Assembly (NCBI RefSeq): GCF_003944705.1
Contig: NZ_RWIS01000001.1
Coordinates: 124,001 to 188,000 of the forward strand
DNA: 64,000 bases
Direction: 5' to 3'
Origin: Hymenobacter metallilatus
GTDB lineage: Bacteria; Bacteroidota; Bacteroidia; Cytophagales; Hymenobacteraceae
The notes below the pieces were generated by a model, which worked only from the letters and a program-made list of their open reading frames with translations, was not told where the DNA came from and did not search any database. Below are positions 27,501 through 33,759 of this stretch, in pieces (position 1 is the stretch's first letter; each line of letters opens with the position of its first letter). A program made the translations under genes and the position numbers.

Positions 27501-29080
27501 CCCAGGCCCGGGTGAAAGCCGACGAGGCCGGCAAGCCCGACCCGCGCGCCGCCCTGGGCCGCAAGGCTCCCGGCCAGGCCGCCGCGCTTGCCGACCAGGC
27601 CGCCCCGGCCGACTCCAGCAAAGGCCCCGAGCTGCGGGTACTCAAGGGCATTCTTCGCTCCCTGATGACGGCCCGCTCCCTGAACTTTACCTACGCCCGC
27701 TCCAACGGCACCCAGCTGCCCGGCTACCTGCCCCGCACCCGCTTCTTTGGGATGAACAGCGACTTTGACGCGCCGGGCGTGCCCTTCCTGCTGGGCAAGC
27801 AGTACGATTTGGATGGCCTGTTCCAACGCGCCTACCGCAACGATTGGTACACCACCGAAAGCCAGTACCTCAACACCCCACTTAGCTCCCTGCTCACGGA
27901 GGCCCTCACCCTGCGCACCACCCTGGAGCCCTTCCGCGACTTTAATATTCAGCTGGATGCCCGCCGCAACCTGGTGCGCAACCGGGAGGTGTTCTACCGC
28001 AACCCGGTAGACACAACCACTTTACAGCCGACACCAAACGCCGTACCCACAGCCAGCAATGCCCTGGGCTCCGGCACCTTCACCACCTCGTTCATCTCCA
28101 TCCAGACGCTGTTCGGGGATTTGAGCAAGGGCGGAGAAGTCTCGCGGGCATTTGACCGTTTCATTGAGAACCGGGAATTTGTGCAGCAGCGCCTCCAAGA
28201 GGCGCGGGGCACCACTGCTACAGGCCGGTACGGCTACAACTCCCAGGATGTGCTGCTGCCGGCCTTCCTGGATGCCTACCGGGGCAAGTCGTCGAGTAGC
28301 TACAAGGCCAAGGGCTTCAACCCCTTCTCGGTGCTGCCGGTGCCCAACTGGAACGTGCAGTACAATGGCCTGGCCGAGCTGCCCTTTATGCAGCGGTATT
28401 TCCGCTCCTTCACCCTCAACCACGTGTATACCTCCCAGTACAACATTGCGGGCTACACTACTTCGGCCAACTACACCCGGGAGCCGAACAAGGATGAGTT
28501 TTCCACCCTCACCAACCAGGCGGGCCAGTACATTCCCTATTTCATTCTGGGGCAGGTGAGCATAGCCGAGCGGCTGGCCCCGCTATTGGGGGTGAATTTC
28601 CAGACCACCGGCAAAATAACGGGCGGGATGGAGTACCGCATCGACCGGACTATTGGCCTGAACACCACCAACGCCCAGGTCACGGAGCTGCACCGCTCCG
28701 ACATTGTCATCCGCTTCGGCTACTCCACCAACCGCCTCAAGCTGCCCTTCCGGGTGGGTGGGGAGCAGCGCATTCTGCGCAACGAGCTAACCGCCCGCCT
28801 CGACCTGAGCATCAGCGACAATTACGCCGTGCAGCGCACCATTCTGGACGTAGTGGACCCCACCGGTGCCAACCCTGGCAACAAGGGCCGGGCCTCCAGC
28901 CAGGTAACCAGCGGCACCCGCCAGGTGCAGCTGCGCCCCACCATCGACTACGTGCTGAACCAGCGCCTGAACCTGCAATTCTTCTTCACCCAGAACATCA
29001 CCGAGCCCCGGGTGCAGAACGCCTTCCGCAACACGGCCACCGAGGGCGGTATTCAGCTGCGCTACAGCTTGTCGCAGTAG
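21521..29080 (+). CDS. sprA: Type IX secretion system outer-membrane translocon SprA
   Basis: Giant outer-membrane protein (2519 residues) forming the export channel of the type IX secretion system. The size, the N-terminal exported part and the long run of beta-strand-rich sequence with many Tyr/Asn/Asp motifs match SprA (Sov). Recognisable strings include RIFGGSYVDIRPQGAVTLRM near residue 190, FNYDTRAAFDFENNMKLDY, and GENGVSYLDDFENARTPY around residue 890. The start is a TTG at 21521, with an acceptable signal-type segment (SLAASAVAVVSLVAWW); no ATG lies upstream in frame. Its likely clients in this window are the genes at 17383, 36757, 41863 and 61551. Long antisense ORFs here are composition shadows. 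Confidence 0.95.
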   Translation: MNTGKKSLAASAVAVVSLVAWWSQARPLGGSAAPFVMRQLWSDWLPAGQRLPRLSFGFSPDTPRTDTTRYRPSTRPRVAPADRVGTPFSPQRRRSPLVLPLPSNVQLDVQADDSLQNFDIREKVGPEFDFRDPSRMTFEEYARWQQQQAVRDYFRQRSNGGVAGDANQPENRRLIPKIYLGPMADRIFGGSYVDIRPQGAVTLRMGYRGNRNENPTLTLRQQRVGDFQYDQNLNLNLTGQIGEKLKLAFNYDTRAAFDFENNMKLDYTGYETDIIRKVELGNVSLPLNNSLITGGQNLFGVKTQLQFGRLGVTALASTLRGQADAVRIQNGGQARQFEIKASQYERDRHFFLSQAFRDRYDAALRNLPTIQSGVEITHLEVWVTNDNRQSDNLRNVVTLMDVAEPKRLYRRQFIKPSGPNALADNKANFLFDRIQGAAGFRGNLTVDGALASLSLAKNVDFEHVRARKLDPREYTYNAQLGYLSLNTQLLPEQVLGVSYQYIYNGKTYTVGEIQNDYTNVGQEEVIFLKMLKATNPGVGLANLTDPTVNAPTPGVPNSGNENLLTRNLPTWDLMMKNIYPLNANQLNRDNFQLQLIYKDDVTGVDLISLKEGQRIANRPLVEVLNLDNVNPNNDRNPDGNFDFFPGVTVDTELGKIIFPEVQPFGSYLAAQFDTTASTAERDLARKYVYQELYNQVQSDAQQRQEKDKFYLRGRFQATSTDEINLPGIGIAEGSVRVFAGSTLLTEGTDYQVFYDQAKVKILNPAYLNSANELRVEFEKNALVQVQPRKLLGARFDYRLSPDINFGATVLHLRENQAPGINRVNIGDEPGNNTIYGFDVNLRRESRALTKYLDALPFVSTKEISTVAFSGEFAQLLPSQSKLGTSDSGGENGVSYLDDFENARTPYTLGGVSSATTWRLASTPAPLVGTAQGLAVAYSRAKLAWYTIDQTYYTNGQSKPNNIGVADLKNHYVRGIKRTEVFPNKDVGTTGNSFETTLDLAYFPDQRGQYNYTPQINPTNPSFFATTSPAANAARHGGIAREITFDTDFDNANVEFLEFWMMDPFLAGDNGRVVDSDGHNTNNTTGGELYINLGSVSEDVLKDDNRYEFENGIPVDPANLPLETQPTDWGRVTKQQFLTDAFSAAPGARARQDVGLDGVNDGEEQALGGLSPVYQTVPDPAADNFRHHLDGSYDQQDAKILARYKNFNGLEGNSPEGSQLSSTAFPDKEDLNRDNVLSDTERYYEYRLQLNPTSMEVGQNYIVDKITNTNTDTNNEPVTWYQFRIPVRQPTGVVGVPAGQDFGFKSIRFLRMYLTRWQQPVVLRMVQPQFVANQWRRYLNKLAEPGQTIVNPDTDADGFSISTVSIEENGVSSTANDAIPYVLPPNIRRDREYGSSTLNRQQNEQSLRLVIEGLRDGFAKAAYKNVSLNMLRYKRLRMFMHAESEDRTVRDGQLRGFVRLGTDYNQNYYEYSKPLTLTPQPGTSGAPARYTADEVWPLENRIDLPFQAFIDAKAARNKQAASSIDYTKPFTVTLADGSTITVVGNPDLSAVQGAMVGVLNPRNDGANKSVTFWADELRVLNFDTESGWAATARFNARLADVANVTATGSFISTGFGGLQDKAQQRSTDNITRGDINATVAAEKFFPEKLGLRVPVLVQAGVETRAPKYDPLDPDTKLTQSLEKFKSEDERAAYRKEVIDQTSQRSISLLNVRKERTNPEKKVRPYDIENFAVSYSLTERLHTDIRTDRDYTRTYTGALAYVYQTTPKNYTPLARIKAFDSPYLAMFKEVNFTPLPSRFSFRADLDRRYNERFLQRTLEPGQVPVTTGIPGVFQKSFFFNRIYDLRWDLTKALALDYTANNRAVVDEGVGRSIGSSDEAQRNRQQLRDNLLRNGGRTTNFNQTVALTYRLPLDKFPLTDWLSADARYAANYTWQAASTALRRPVNPADPNDTTTVPLNLGNTIQNNGELSANGKIDLVKLYNKVRFLNIINNAPPPQARVKADEAGKPDPRAALGRKAPGQAAALADQAAPADSSKGPELRVLKGILRSLMTARSLNFTYARSNGTQLPGYLPRTRFFGMNSDFDAPGVPFLLGKQYDLDGLFQRAYRNDWYTTESQYLNTPLSSLLTEALTLRTTLEPFRDFNIQLDARRNLVRNREVFYRNPVDTTTLQPTPNAVPTASNALGSGTFTTSFISIQTLFGDLSKGGEVSRAFDRFIENREFVQQRLQEARGTTATGRYGYNSQDVLLPAFLDAYRGKSSSSYKAKGFNPFSVLPVPNWNVQYNGLAELPFMQRYFRSFTLNHVYTSQYNIAGYTTSANYTREPNKDEFSTLTNQAGQYIPYFILGQVSIAERLAPLLGVNFQTTGKITGGMEYRIDRTIGLNTTNAQVTELHRSDIVIRFGYSTNRLKLPFRVGGEQRILRNELTARLDLSISDNYAVQRTILDVVDPTGANPGNKGRASSQVTSGTRQVQLRPTIDYVLNQRLNLQFFFTQNITEPRVQNAFRNTATEGGIQLRYSLSQ

Positions 29081-29081
29081 A

Positions 29082-29236
29082 GTGGTGAGGTGGTGAGTTC
29101 CTGTCATCCTGAGCTTGCGCAGGATCTTACAATGGTGGCACGAATTGTTGTTACGACGGCCGTTCACGCTTGATAAGATCCTTCGCTCCGCTCAGGATGA
29201 CAGAAACTCACCACCTCACCATTTCACCATCTCACC
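29082..29236. repeat. Nested palindrome: octamer arrays around a TGTCATCCTGAGC element, site F
   Basis: The outer layer is a repeat with an 8-base period: GTGGTGAG, GTGGTGAG on the left (29083-29098) and CTCACCAC, CTCACCAT and two more units on the right (about 29207-29236). The inner layer is a known-type interspersed palindrome: CTGTCATCCTGAGC (29101-29114) against 29190-29203, and AGGATCTTA (29122-29130) against 29174-29182, both perfect. It lies between sprA and gcvH and starts 2 bases after the sprA stop. Confidence 0.85.
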
Positions 29237-29253
29237 GCTTCCCTGTACTTTTG
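29222..29253 (+). promoter_or_regulatory. Likely gcvH promoter
   Basis: -7 box TACTTTTG at 29246-29253. A TTTC at 29222-29225, 20 bases upstream, could serve as the -33 element. The latter falls inside the right octamer array, so the repeat may have supplied half of the promoter. Confidence 0.5.
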
Positions 29254-29307
29254 ACCTGAGGCGCCACCGGGCGCTTTTCCTCACTCACCCTTCAAGTACC
29301 GCACCCC

Positions 29308-29688
29308 ATGAATCTGCCTGCCAGCCTGAAGTACACGAAAGAGCACGAATGGATCCGCGTGGAAGGCGACGTTGCCTTCATCGGCATCACCGACCACGCC
29401 CAGAAGGAACTCGGCGACATCGTGTACGTGGACATTGATACGCTCGACAAAGAAGTAGCCCAGAACGAAGTATTTGGCACCGTGGAGGCCGTAAAAACGG
29501 TTTCCGACCTGTTCAGCCCCATCACCGGCACCGTGCTGGAAATCAACGACAAGCTCGACGGCAGCCCCGAGCTGGTAAACTCCGACCCCTACGGCGACGG
29601 GTGGATGATTAAGATGTCCATTGGCAACCCCGCCGAGCTGGATGCCCTGCTCACCGCCACTACCTACGGAGAGCTGGTAGGCGCTTAG
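29308..29688 (+). CDS. gcvH: Glycine cleavage system H protein
   Basis: Lipoyl-carrier protein of the glycine cleavage system, 126 residues. It shuttles the aminomethyl group between the P, T and L proteins. The N-terminus (LKYTKEHEWIRVEGDVAFIG) and the lipoylation site are clear: Lys63 in the string TVEAVKTVSDL. The C-terminal part GDGWMIKMSIGNPAELDAL is standard. It uses ATG 29308, about 55 bases after a consensus -7 box. gcvP and gcvT are not nearby. The next gene starts 11 bases after its stop, so a shared transcript with the VanZ and M28 genes is likely. Confidence 0.97.
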   Translation: MNLPASLKYTKEHEWIRVEGDVAFIGITDHAQKELGDIVYVDIDTLDKEVAQNEVFGTVEAVKTVSDLFSPITGTVLEINDKLDGSPELVNSDPYGDGWMIKMSIGNPAELDALLTATTYGELVGA

Positions 29689-29699
29689 CCAGCCCCTGC

Positions 29700-30119
29700 T
29701 TGTTGTTGGCCGTGTTAGCCACTGCGCCGCCCCCGCCCCGCCGCCGAGCCTTCGTGGCTCTGCCGCTGGCGTGGGCGGCGTTTGTGTTGGTAAGTACTCT
29801 AACGCCGGCCCGCTCCATGCCTGACACCCCACATTGGGAGCTGCTGTCCTTCGACACGGCCGCTCATGCCTTCGTGTTCTGGGTGCTGGCGGTATTGGCG
29901 GTTTTCTCGGCCGGCCGGCAGCGGTGGTCGGCCTGGCTGCGGGCCCGGGCCTTCCAGTGCGTGCTGCTGGGCACGGTAGCTATGGGGGCCGGTATCGAGT
30001 TCCTGCAGATGGGCATGGACCTGGGCCGCCACGGCGAGTGGTCGGATATGCTCAGCGACTCCCTGGGCGTCGTGCTGGGGCTACTACTGATGTGGGCCAC
30101 TAAGCGGTTCTGGCAATGA
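29700..30119 (+). CDS. VanZ family membrane protein
   Basis: Small membrane protein of 139 residues with four hydrophobic segments and the VanZ-like signature: an Arg/Pro-flanked first helix (FVALPLAWAAFVLVSTLTPA), then FDTAAHAFVFWVLAVLAVF, and AGIEFLQMGMDLGRHGEWSDM, with the conserved Glu/Gln and Asp that mark this family. VanZ proteins have been linked to resistance to glycopeptide-type drugs, but most members have no known role. The start is taken as TTG 29700 (three TTG codons in a row), 11 bases after gcvH; a later start is possible. It overlaps the following M28 peptidase gene by four bases (ATGA), a sign of coupled translation. Confidence 0.82.
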   Translation: MLLAVLATAPPPPRRRAFVALPLAWAAFVLVSTLTPARSMPDTPHWELLSFDTAAHAFVFWVLAVLAVFSAGRQRWSAWLRARAFQCVLLGTVAMGAGIEFLQMGMDLGRHGEWSDMLSDSLGVVLGLLLMWATKRFWQ

Positions 30120-31477
30120 AGCAGGCTGGTGTTTTTGGTTGCTTGCTGGTACTGGCACTACTGGGGTTTCACCCTGGCTGGGGCCAGGACATGCCCCGGG
30201 TACGACGCACCATTGCCACGCTAGCCTCCCCGGCTTTTCAGGGCCGGGGCTACGTGCGTGGCGGGGACAGGAAGGCCGCTGGATACCTCGGCCAACGGTT
30301 CCGGCAGCTCGGGTTGCAGCCCCTGGCTCCCGGCTACCACCAGCCGTTCACACTCGACGTCAACACTTTTCCGGGCGCGCTGCGGCTGGAGCTGAGCTTC
30401 GGCATCGGGCGTTTTCCCGGGCTGGGCAGCTCGCAACGGCTGCGCCCTGGCCTCGATTTTATTGCGGCTCCGGCTTCGGGCAGCGGCAAGGTGGGCGGCC
30501 CGTTCTCGGCCGTTCCGATAGTCCGCTTTGATACGCTCACGTTTACCAGCGCCACCGCCCAGCAGCAGTTACTGCGGCGTCCCTGGCACGGCGGTGGGCT
30601 GGTACTACGGGCTGCCGATGAACCGCGGCTGGCTACCCTGCCCCTGGCTCTGCGTCAGCACCTGGACTCGGCGGCCCTCCGCCTGACGCTGGTACCGAAG
30701 CTCACGGCCTCCCTCGCCCCCAGCCAAGCCAGCCAGATGCAGCTGGAAGTACTGGAATCGGTCTGGAACAGTATCCCGTCTACCGCAAGCGGCCCCACGG
30801 TGGCGTTGGTGGCCGCCCGCGTAGAAGCCAGGCTGCAGCGCCAGTACCCCACCCAGAACATTGTGGGCTATCTGCCCGGCCGCGTGCAGCCCGACTCGTT
30901 TCTGGTGGTAACGGCCCACTACGACCACCTAGGCACGATGGGCCGGCGCGCCTACTTCCCGGGCGCCAACGACAACGCCAGCGGTACGGCCATGCTCCTG
31001 GAACTGGCCGCTTACTACGCCCGCCCCGAAAACCGGCCTGCTTATTCGCTGGTGTTTATAGCCTTTGGGGCCGAAGAAGCGGGCCTGATTGGCTCCCGCT
31101 ACTTCGTGGAGCATCCGTTGGTGCCGCTCAGCCGCATCCGCTTCCTGCTGAACCTAGACTTGCTGGGTACCGGCTCGGAGGGTGCTACCGTAGTAAACGG
31201 CCGGGTATTCGAGCGGCCGTTTCGGCAGTTGCAGCAACTTAACGCAGCCCAGCATTACCTGCCTTCTCTGGCGGCCCGGGGTCAGGCCGCCAACTCCGAC
31301 CACTACTATTTCTCTGAGCAGGGCATCCCGGCCTTTTTCCTCTACACCCGCGGCGGCCCAAGCGCCTACCACGACGTGCATGACCGCCCTGAAGGCTTGC
31401 CCCTGACGGCTTTTCCGCAGCTGTTTCAGCTGCTGCGGGACTTTTTGAACGCCCAGGGCGCGGCTAGTACGCCATGA
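30116..31477 (+). CDS. M28 family zinc aminopeptidase, exported
   Basis: Exported protein of 453 residues with a signal peptide (VFGCLLVLALLGFHPGWGQ). The C-terminal half (from about residue 245) is the M28 catalytic domain with visible zinc ligands: His and Asp in VVTAHYDHLG, Asp in GANDNASGTAMLLELA, the catalytic Glu pair in FGAEEAGLIGSRYF, the Asp in LLNLDLLGTG, and a distal His in SAYHDVHD. The N-terminal 240 residues contain an inserted region like the PA/lid part of similar peptidases. It probably trims peptides in the periplasm or at the surface. ATG 30116 overlaps the VanZ stop by four bases. A bidirectional terminator lies about 300 bases downstream. Confidence 0.92.
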   Translation: MKQAGVFGCLLVLALLGFHPGWGQDMPRVRRTIATLASPAFQGRGYVRGGDRKAAGYLGQRFRQLGLQPLAPGYHQPFTLDVNTFPGALRLELSFGIGRFPGLGSSQRLRPGLDFIAAPASGSGKVGGPFSAVPIVRFDTLTFTSATAQQQLLRRPWHGGGLVLRAADEPRLATLPLALRQHLDSAALRLTLVPKLTASLAPSQASQMQLEVLESVWNSIPSTASGPTVALVAARVEARLQRQYPTQNIVGYLPGRVQPDSFLVVTAHYDHLGTMGRRAYFPGANDNASGTAMLLELAAYYARPENRPAYSLVFIAFGAEEAGLIGSRYFVEHPLVPLSRIRFLLNLDLLGTGSEGATVVNGRVFERPFRQLQQLNAAQHYLPSLAARGQAANSDHYYFSEQGIPAFFLYTRGGPSAYHDVHDRPEGLPLTAFPQLFQLLRDFLNAQGAASTP

Positions 31478-31560
31478 GTGCCGCAAGGCAGGCTCACCTT
31501 TCAACAACAAACTAACCCCTGCCAAGCACCCGGCAGCCTGCGAAGCTGCAGCGCGCCCAA

Positions 31561-31737
31561 TGTAGCACGGGCTTCAGCCCGTAGCTCCTATCCGTTGCCC
31601 AATAGCAGCGAATGGTACGGAGCTACGGGCTTTCATTTCTCGCAGTGTTTCGCAGTGGGCTACGCGGGGTCACGCAGTGAGCAGATAGCCGCACAAGTTC
31701 TGGCTTTATACGGTTTTGCGCCCGATGTAGCACGGGC
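31561..31737. repeat. Decayed REP cluster (GTAG plus hairpin)
   Basis: TGTAGCACGGGC occurs at 31561-31572 and again at 31726-31737. The first copy continues into a self-paired hairpin (ACGGGCT, TC, AGCCCGT). AGCCCGTAGCTCC (31576-31588) is exactly inverted at 31619-31631. The layout is that of GTAG-type REP units, partly eroded. No gene is supported in 31478-31833. Confidence 0.6.
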
Positions 31738-31775
31738 GAAGACAATGCGACGCTTCACGTAAGCCCGAAAAGCAA

Positions 31776-31810
31776 CATTGCCCGGCCTGTTCAGAACAGA
31801 CCGGGCAATG
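31776..31810. terminator. Bidirectional terminator, near-perfect 35-base palindrome
   Basis: CATTGCCCGG (31776-31785) pairs with CCGGGCAATG (31801-31810), and the inside (CTGTTC, GAACAG) pairs too. It sits between the convergent M28 peptidase gene (+) and the unknown exported gene (-). Confidence 0.8.
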
Positions 31811-31833
31811 TGTTATAAGGGGAAGTCGTGCGA

Positions 31834-32379
31834 CTAGCTATTGGCTTTGAACGAGCCCATGATCTGCTTGGCTACGTTTTCCCACTCCGGCTTCTGACGG
31901 TCGGCGCAGGTGAAGGTGCACATCAGCAGCTTGCCTTCCACATCGGTGAAGAAAATCAGCTGATACACCTCGTGGCCCAGTTCCGGCTTCATCAACTCCA
32001 TGTAGCCTACTTTGCGGCCGTTCACTTCTTTCACGCCGTGGTTGAACCACTTGGCTTCTTTGAACTGCTTGGCGTAGATTTTATAGAAGTTGTCCGAGTA
32101 CATGTCAATCATGTCCTGGTCAGCCGTGTTATCGGTGTACGAGAAGGCAATGCTAGCCTCCTTGTTGTTGGTGTAGATAACGCTGGGGCGGCTCTGGGCT
32201 TTAGCGTAGTTAAAGTCCATTTGCTGCTCGCTCATCACCTCAAAACCCTTGGGAATAAGGATTTCTACACGCTCGCTCAGCACGCGCTTCTTTACCAGCT
32301 CTACTTCGGCAAAAGGACGGGCAGCCATCAGCAACAGCATCAGGCAAAACAATGGGGCGGAGAGTAAGACTTTTTTCAT
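31834..32379 (-). CDS. Exported protein of unknown function
   Basis: Protein of 181 residues with a signal peptide (KKVLLSAPLFCLMLLLMAARPFA). I do not recognise the family. The mature part has the layout of small Bacteroidota periplasmic proteins that resemble PsbP/MOG1-like folds: RVEILIPKGFEVMSEQQ near the start, alternating beta strands with ASIAFSYTDNTADQDMIDMY in the middle, and a C-terminal helix (EWENVAKQIMGSFKAN). Two Cys are present (one in the signal, one in MCTFTCAD along with a second). The start at 32379 is the ATG that gives the signal peptide. Transcribed alone, with a 335-base AT-rich upstream region. Confidence 0.78.
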   Translation of the reverse strand: MKKVLLSAPLFCLMLLLMAARPFAEVELVKKRVLSERVEILIPKGFEVMSEQQMDFNYAKAQSRPSVIYTNNKEASIAFSYTDNTADQDMIDMYSDNFYKIYAKQFKEAKWFNHGVKEVNGRKVGYMELMKPELGHEVYQLIFFTDVEGKLLMCTFTCADRQKPEWENVAKQIMGSFKANS

Positions 32380-32714
32380 AATCCTAGACTGAAAAAAGAT
32401 GAGATTCAAGGCAAGCTGATGGTCCTACGAGAGCAAAGTCACTCTGTTTGGATAACACAATTTACGCACAAAAACGTAAGCTGCAAGTATTTTACAAAAA
32501 AATAATCCAGAGCCTCATCTACTCCCTGAACACTTTTTGTCAAAAAACCGCATTTAAAGAACGCAGAGGGAGATTATTCGTTTTTATCCAGTTGCAGCTT
32601 CAAAAAACACAACCTCGAAAAATCCCAATGCTGTATCAAGAATAGCCAATACGATATAGTACCCACAAAGTTCAATTTAGGTACTGCGCTGACTGCCTGA
32701 CCGGGCCTTGGTAT
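32380..32714. other. AT-rich non-coding region
   Basis: A stretch markedly AT-richer than its surroundings (strongest at about 32440-32660, with several A5-A7 runs) between yicC and the exported protein gene, both on the minus strand. A 65-codon ORF on the plus strand has no family features or signal. No clear -7 box, tRNA or hairpin was found. It may hold a promoter or small RNA, but nothing specific is supported. Confidence 0.5.
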
Positions 32715-33611
32715 TCAGAGAATGTTATTGATTTGTTCCTTTATTTTTTCGAGCTCTTCCTTCATGCTTACCACCAAATGCTGGATGGTAGAGTCGTTGG
32801 CCTTGGAACCAATGGTATTGATTTCACGACCAATTTCTTGCGAAATAAACGCTAATTTCTTGCCGGTGGGTTCGGGTAAACCGGCCGTTTCGGTGAAGTA
32901 GTGCAAATGGTTGACTAACCGCACCTTTTCCTCGGCAATATCCAGCTTCTCGATGTAGTACAACACCTCCTGCTCGAAGCGGATAGGATTGAAGTTTTCA
33001 TTCCCGGCAATGTCAGCCAAGTGGCTTTCCAGGCGCTGCCGCACCTGCTCAATGCGGGTGGGGTCGTGCTTCTCCACTTCGGCCAGCAGAATGCGGATCC
33101 GGTCCACGTAGCCTAGAATTTCACTGGTAAGCGCCTGGCCTTCGTCGCGGCGGAATTGATTGACGCGGTCCAGGGCCTGCTGGAGTAAGGGCAGAAGCTC
33201 TTCCCAGGGCGTTTCTTCCTCTTCCTCGGTGGCGGCAGTGGCATCGGTAGGGATGCGCAGGGCCCCGGGCAAAGCGTGGGCCACGGCCGTTACCTGCTCC
33301 AGGCTTAAACCGGTAGCCAAACTAACCTGCAGTAGCTCCTGGCAGGCCGCCGTGACGGCAGCCCGGTTGACAATAAACCCCTGCGCGCCCGTTGCGCGCG
33401 GGCGCGTGAAGTCCAGGTTCAGGTTCACCTTGCCCCGCTGCAGGCTCTTGGTAACCAGGTTGCGGATCTCCAGCTCCCGATCCTGAAGGAAGCGAGGCAG
33501 GCGCAAACTCAGGTCGAGGGTTTTGGAGTTGAGCGACTTAATCTCGACGGTGGCGGCGTAAGAATCGGTTTCGCGGGAGGCGATACCATAGCCGGTCATG
33601 GACTGGAGCAT
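32715..33611 (-). CDS. yicC: YicC family endoribonuclease
   Basis: Cytoplasmic protein of 298 residues of the YicC/DUF1732 family, reported to act as an endoribonuclease. The N-terminus LQSMTGYGIASRE and the string VEIKSLNSKTLDLSLRLP are diagnostic. The C-terminal DUF1732 part has RFEQEVLYYIEKLDIAEE and the very conserved KLAFISQEIGREINTIGSKA. The start is ATG 33611; codons upstream in frame lack similarity. A minus-strand -7 box (TACTTTTG, 33636-33643) lies 25 bases upstream, fitting a short leader. It is divergent from the TonB-dependent receptor gene. Confidence 0.94.
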   Translation of the reverse strand: MLQSMTGYGIASRETDSYAATVEIKSLNSKTLDLSLRLPRFLQDRELEIRNLVTKSLQRGKVNLNLDFTRPRATGAQGFIVNRAAVTAACQELLQVSLATGLSLEQVTAVAHALPGALRIPTDATAATEEEEETPWEELLPLLQQALDRVNQFRRDEGQALTSEILGYVDRIRILLAEVEKHDPTRIEQVRQRLESHLADIAGNENFNPIRFEQEVLYYIEKLDIAEEKVRLVNHLHYFTETAGLPEPTGKKLAFISQEIGREINTIGSKANDSTIQHLVVSMKEELEKIKEQINNIL

Positions 33612-33635
33612 GGGCAGAAACGGGCAAAGTGGGCG

Positions 33636-33643
33636 CAAAAGTA
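33636..33643 (-). promoter_or_regulatory. -7 box of yicC
   Basis: CAAAAGTA on the plus strand reads TACTTTTG on the minus strand, a full TAnnTTTG match, 25 bases before the yicC start. No clear -33 element. Confidence 0.5.
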
Positions 33644-33728
33644 CGGGTTTCCCGCAGACGGTGAACCGCTTAGCAGGGCGGTAACACAAGCATAACGTGG
33701 CCGCAATATTAGCATAACAGGGCTGGTC

Positions 33729-33736
33729 TAGCTTTG
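33729..33736 (+). promoter_or_regulatory. -7 box of the TonB-dependent receptor
   Basis: TAGCTTTG, a full TAnnTTTG match, 24 bases before the ATG at 33760. The first codon of the longer in-frame GTG option (33736) overlaps this box, which supports the later ATG start. Confidence 0.55.
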
Positions 33737-33759
33737 TGAAACCTTTTTACGACCCCCGT

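Noticed and set aside
32448-32645. 65-codon ORF in the AT-rich gap
   Set aside because: No signal, family motif or plausible start context; it probably reflects low stop density by chance.
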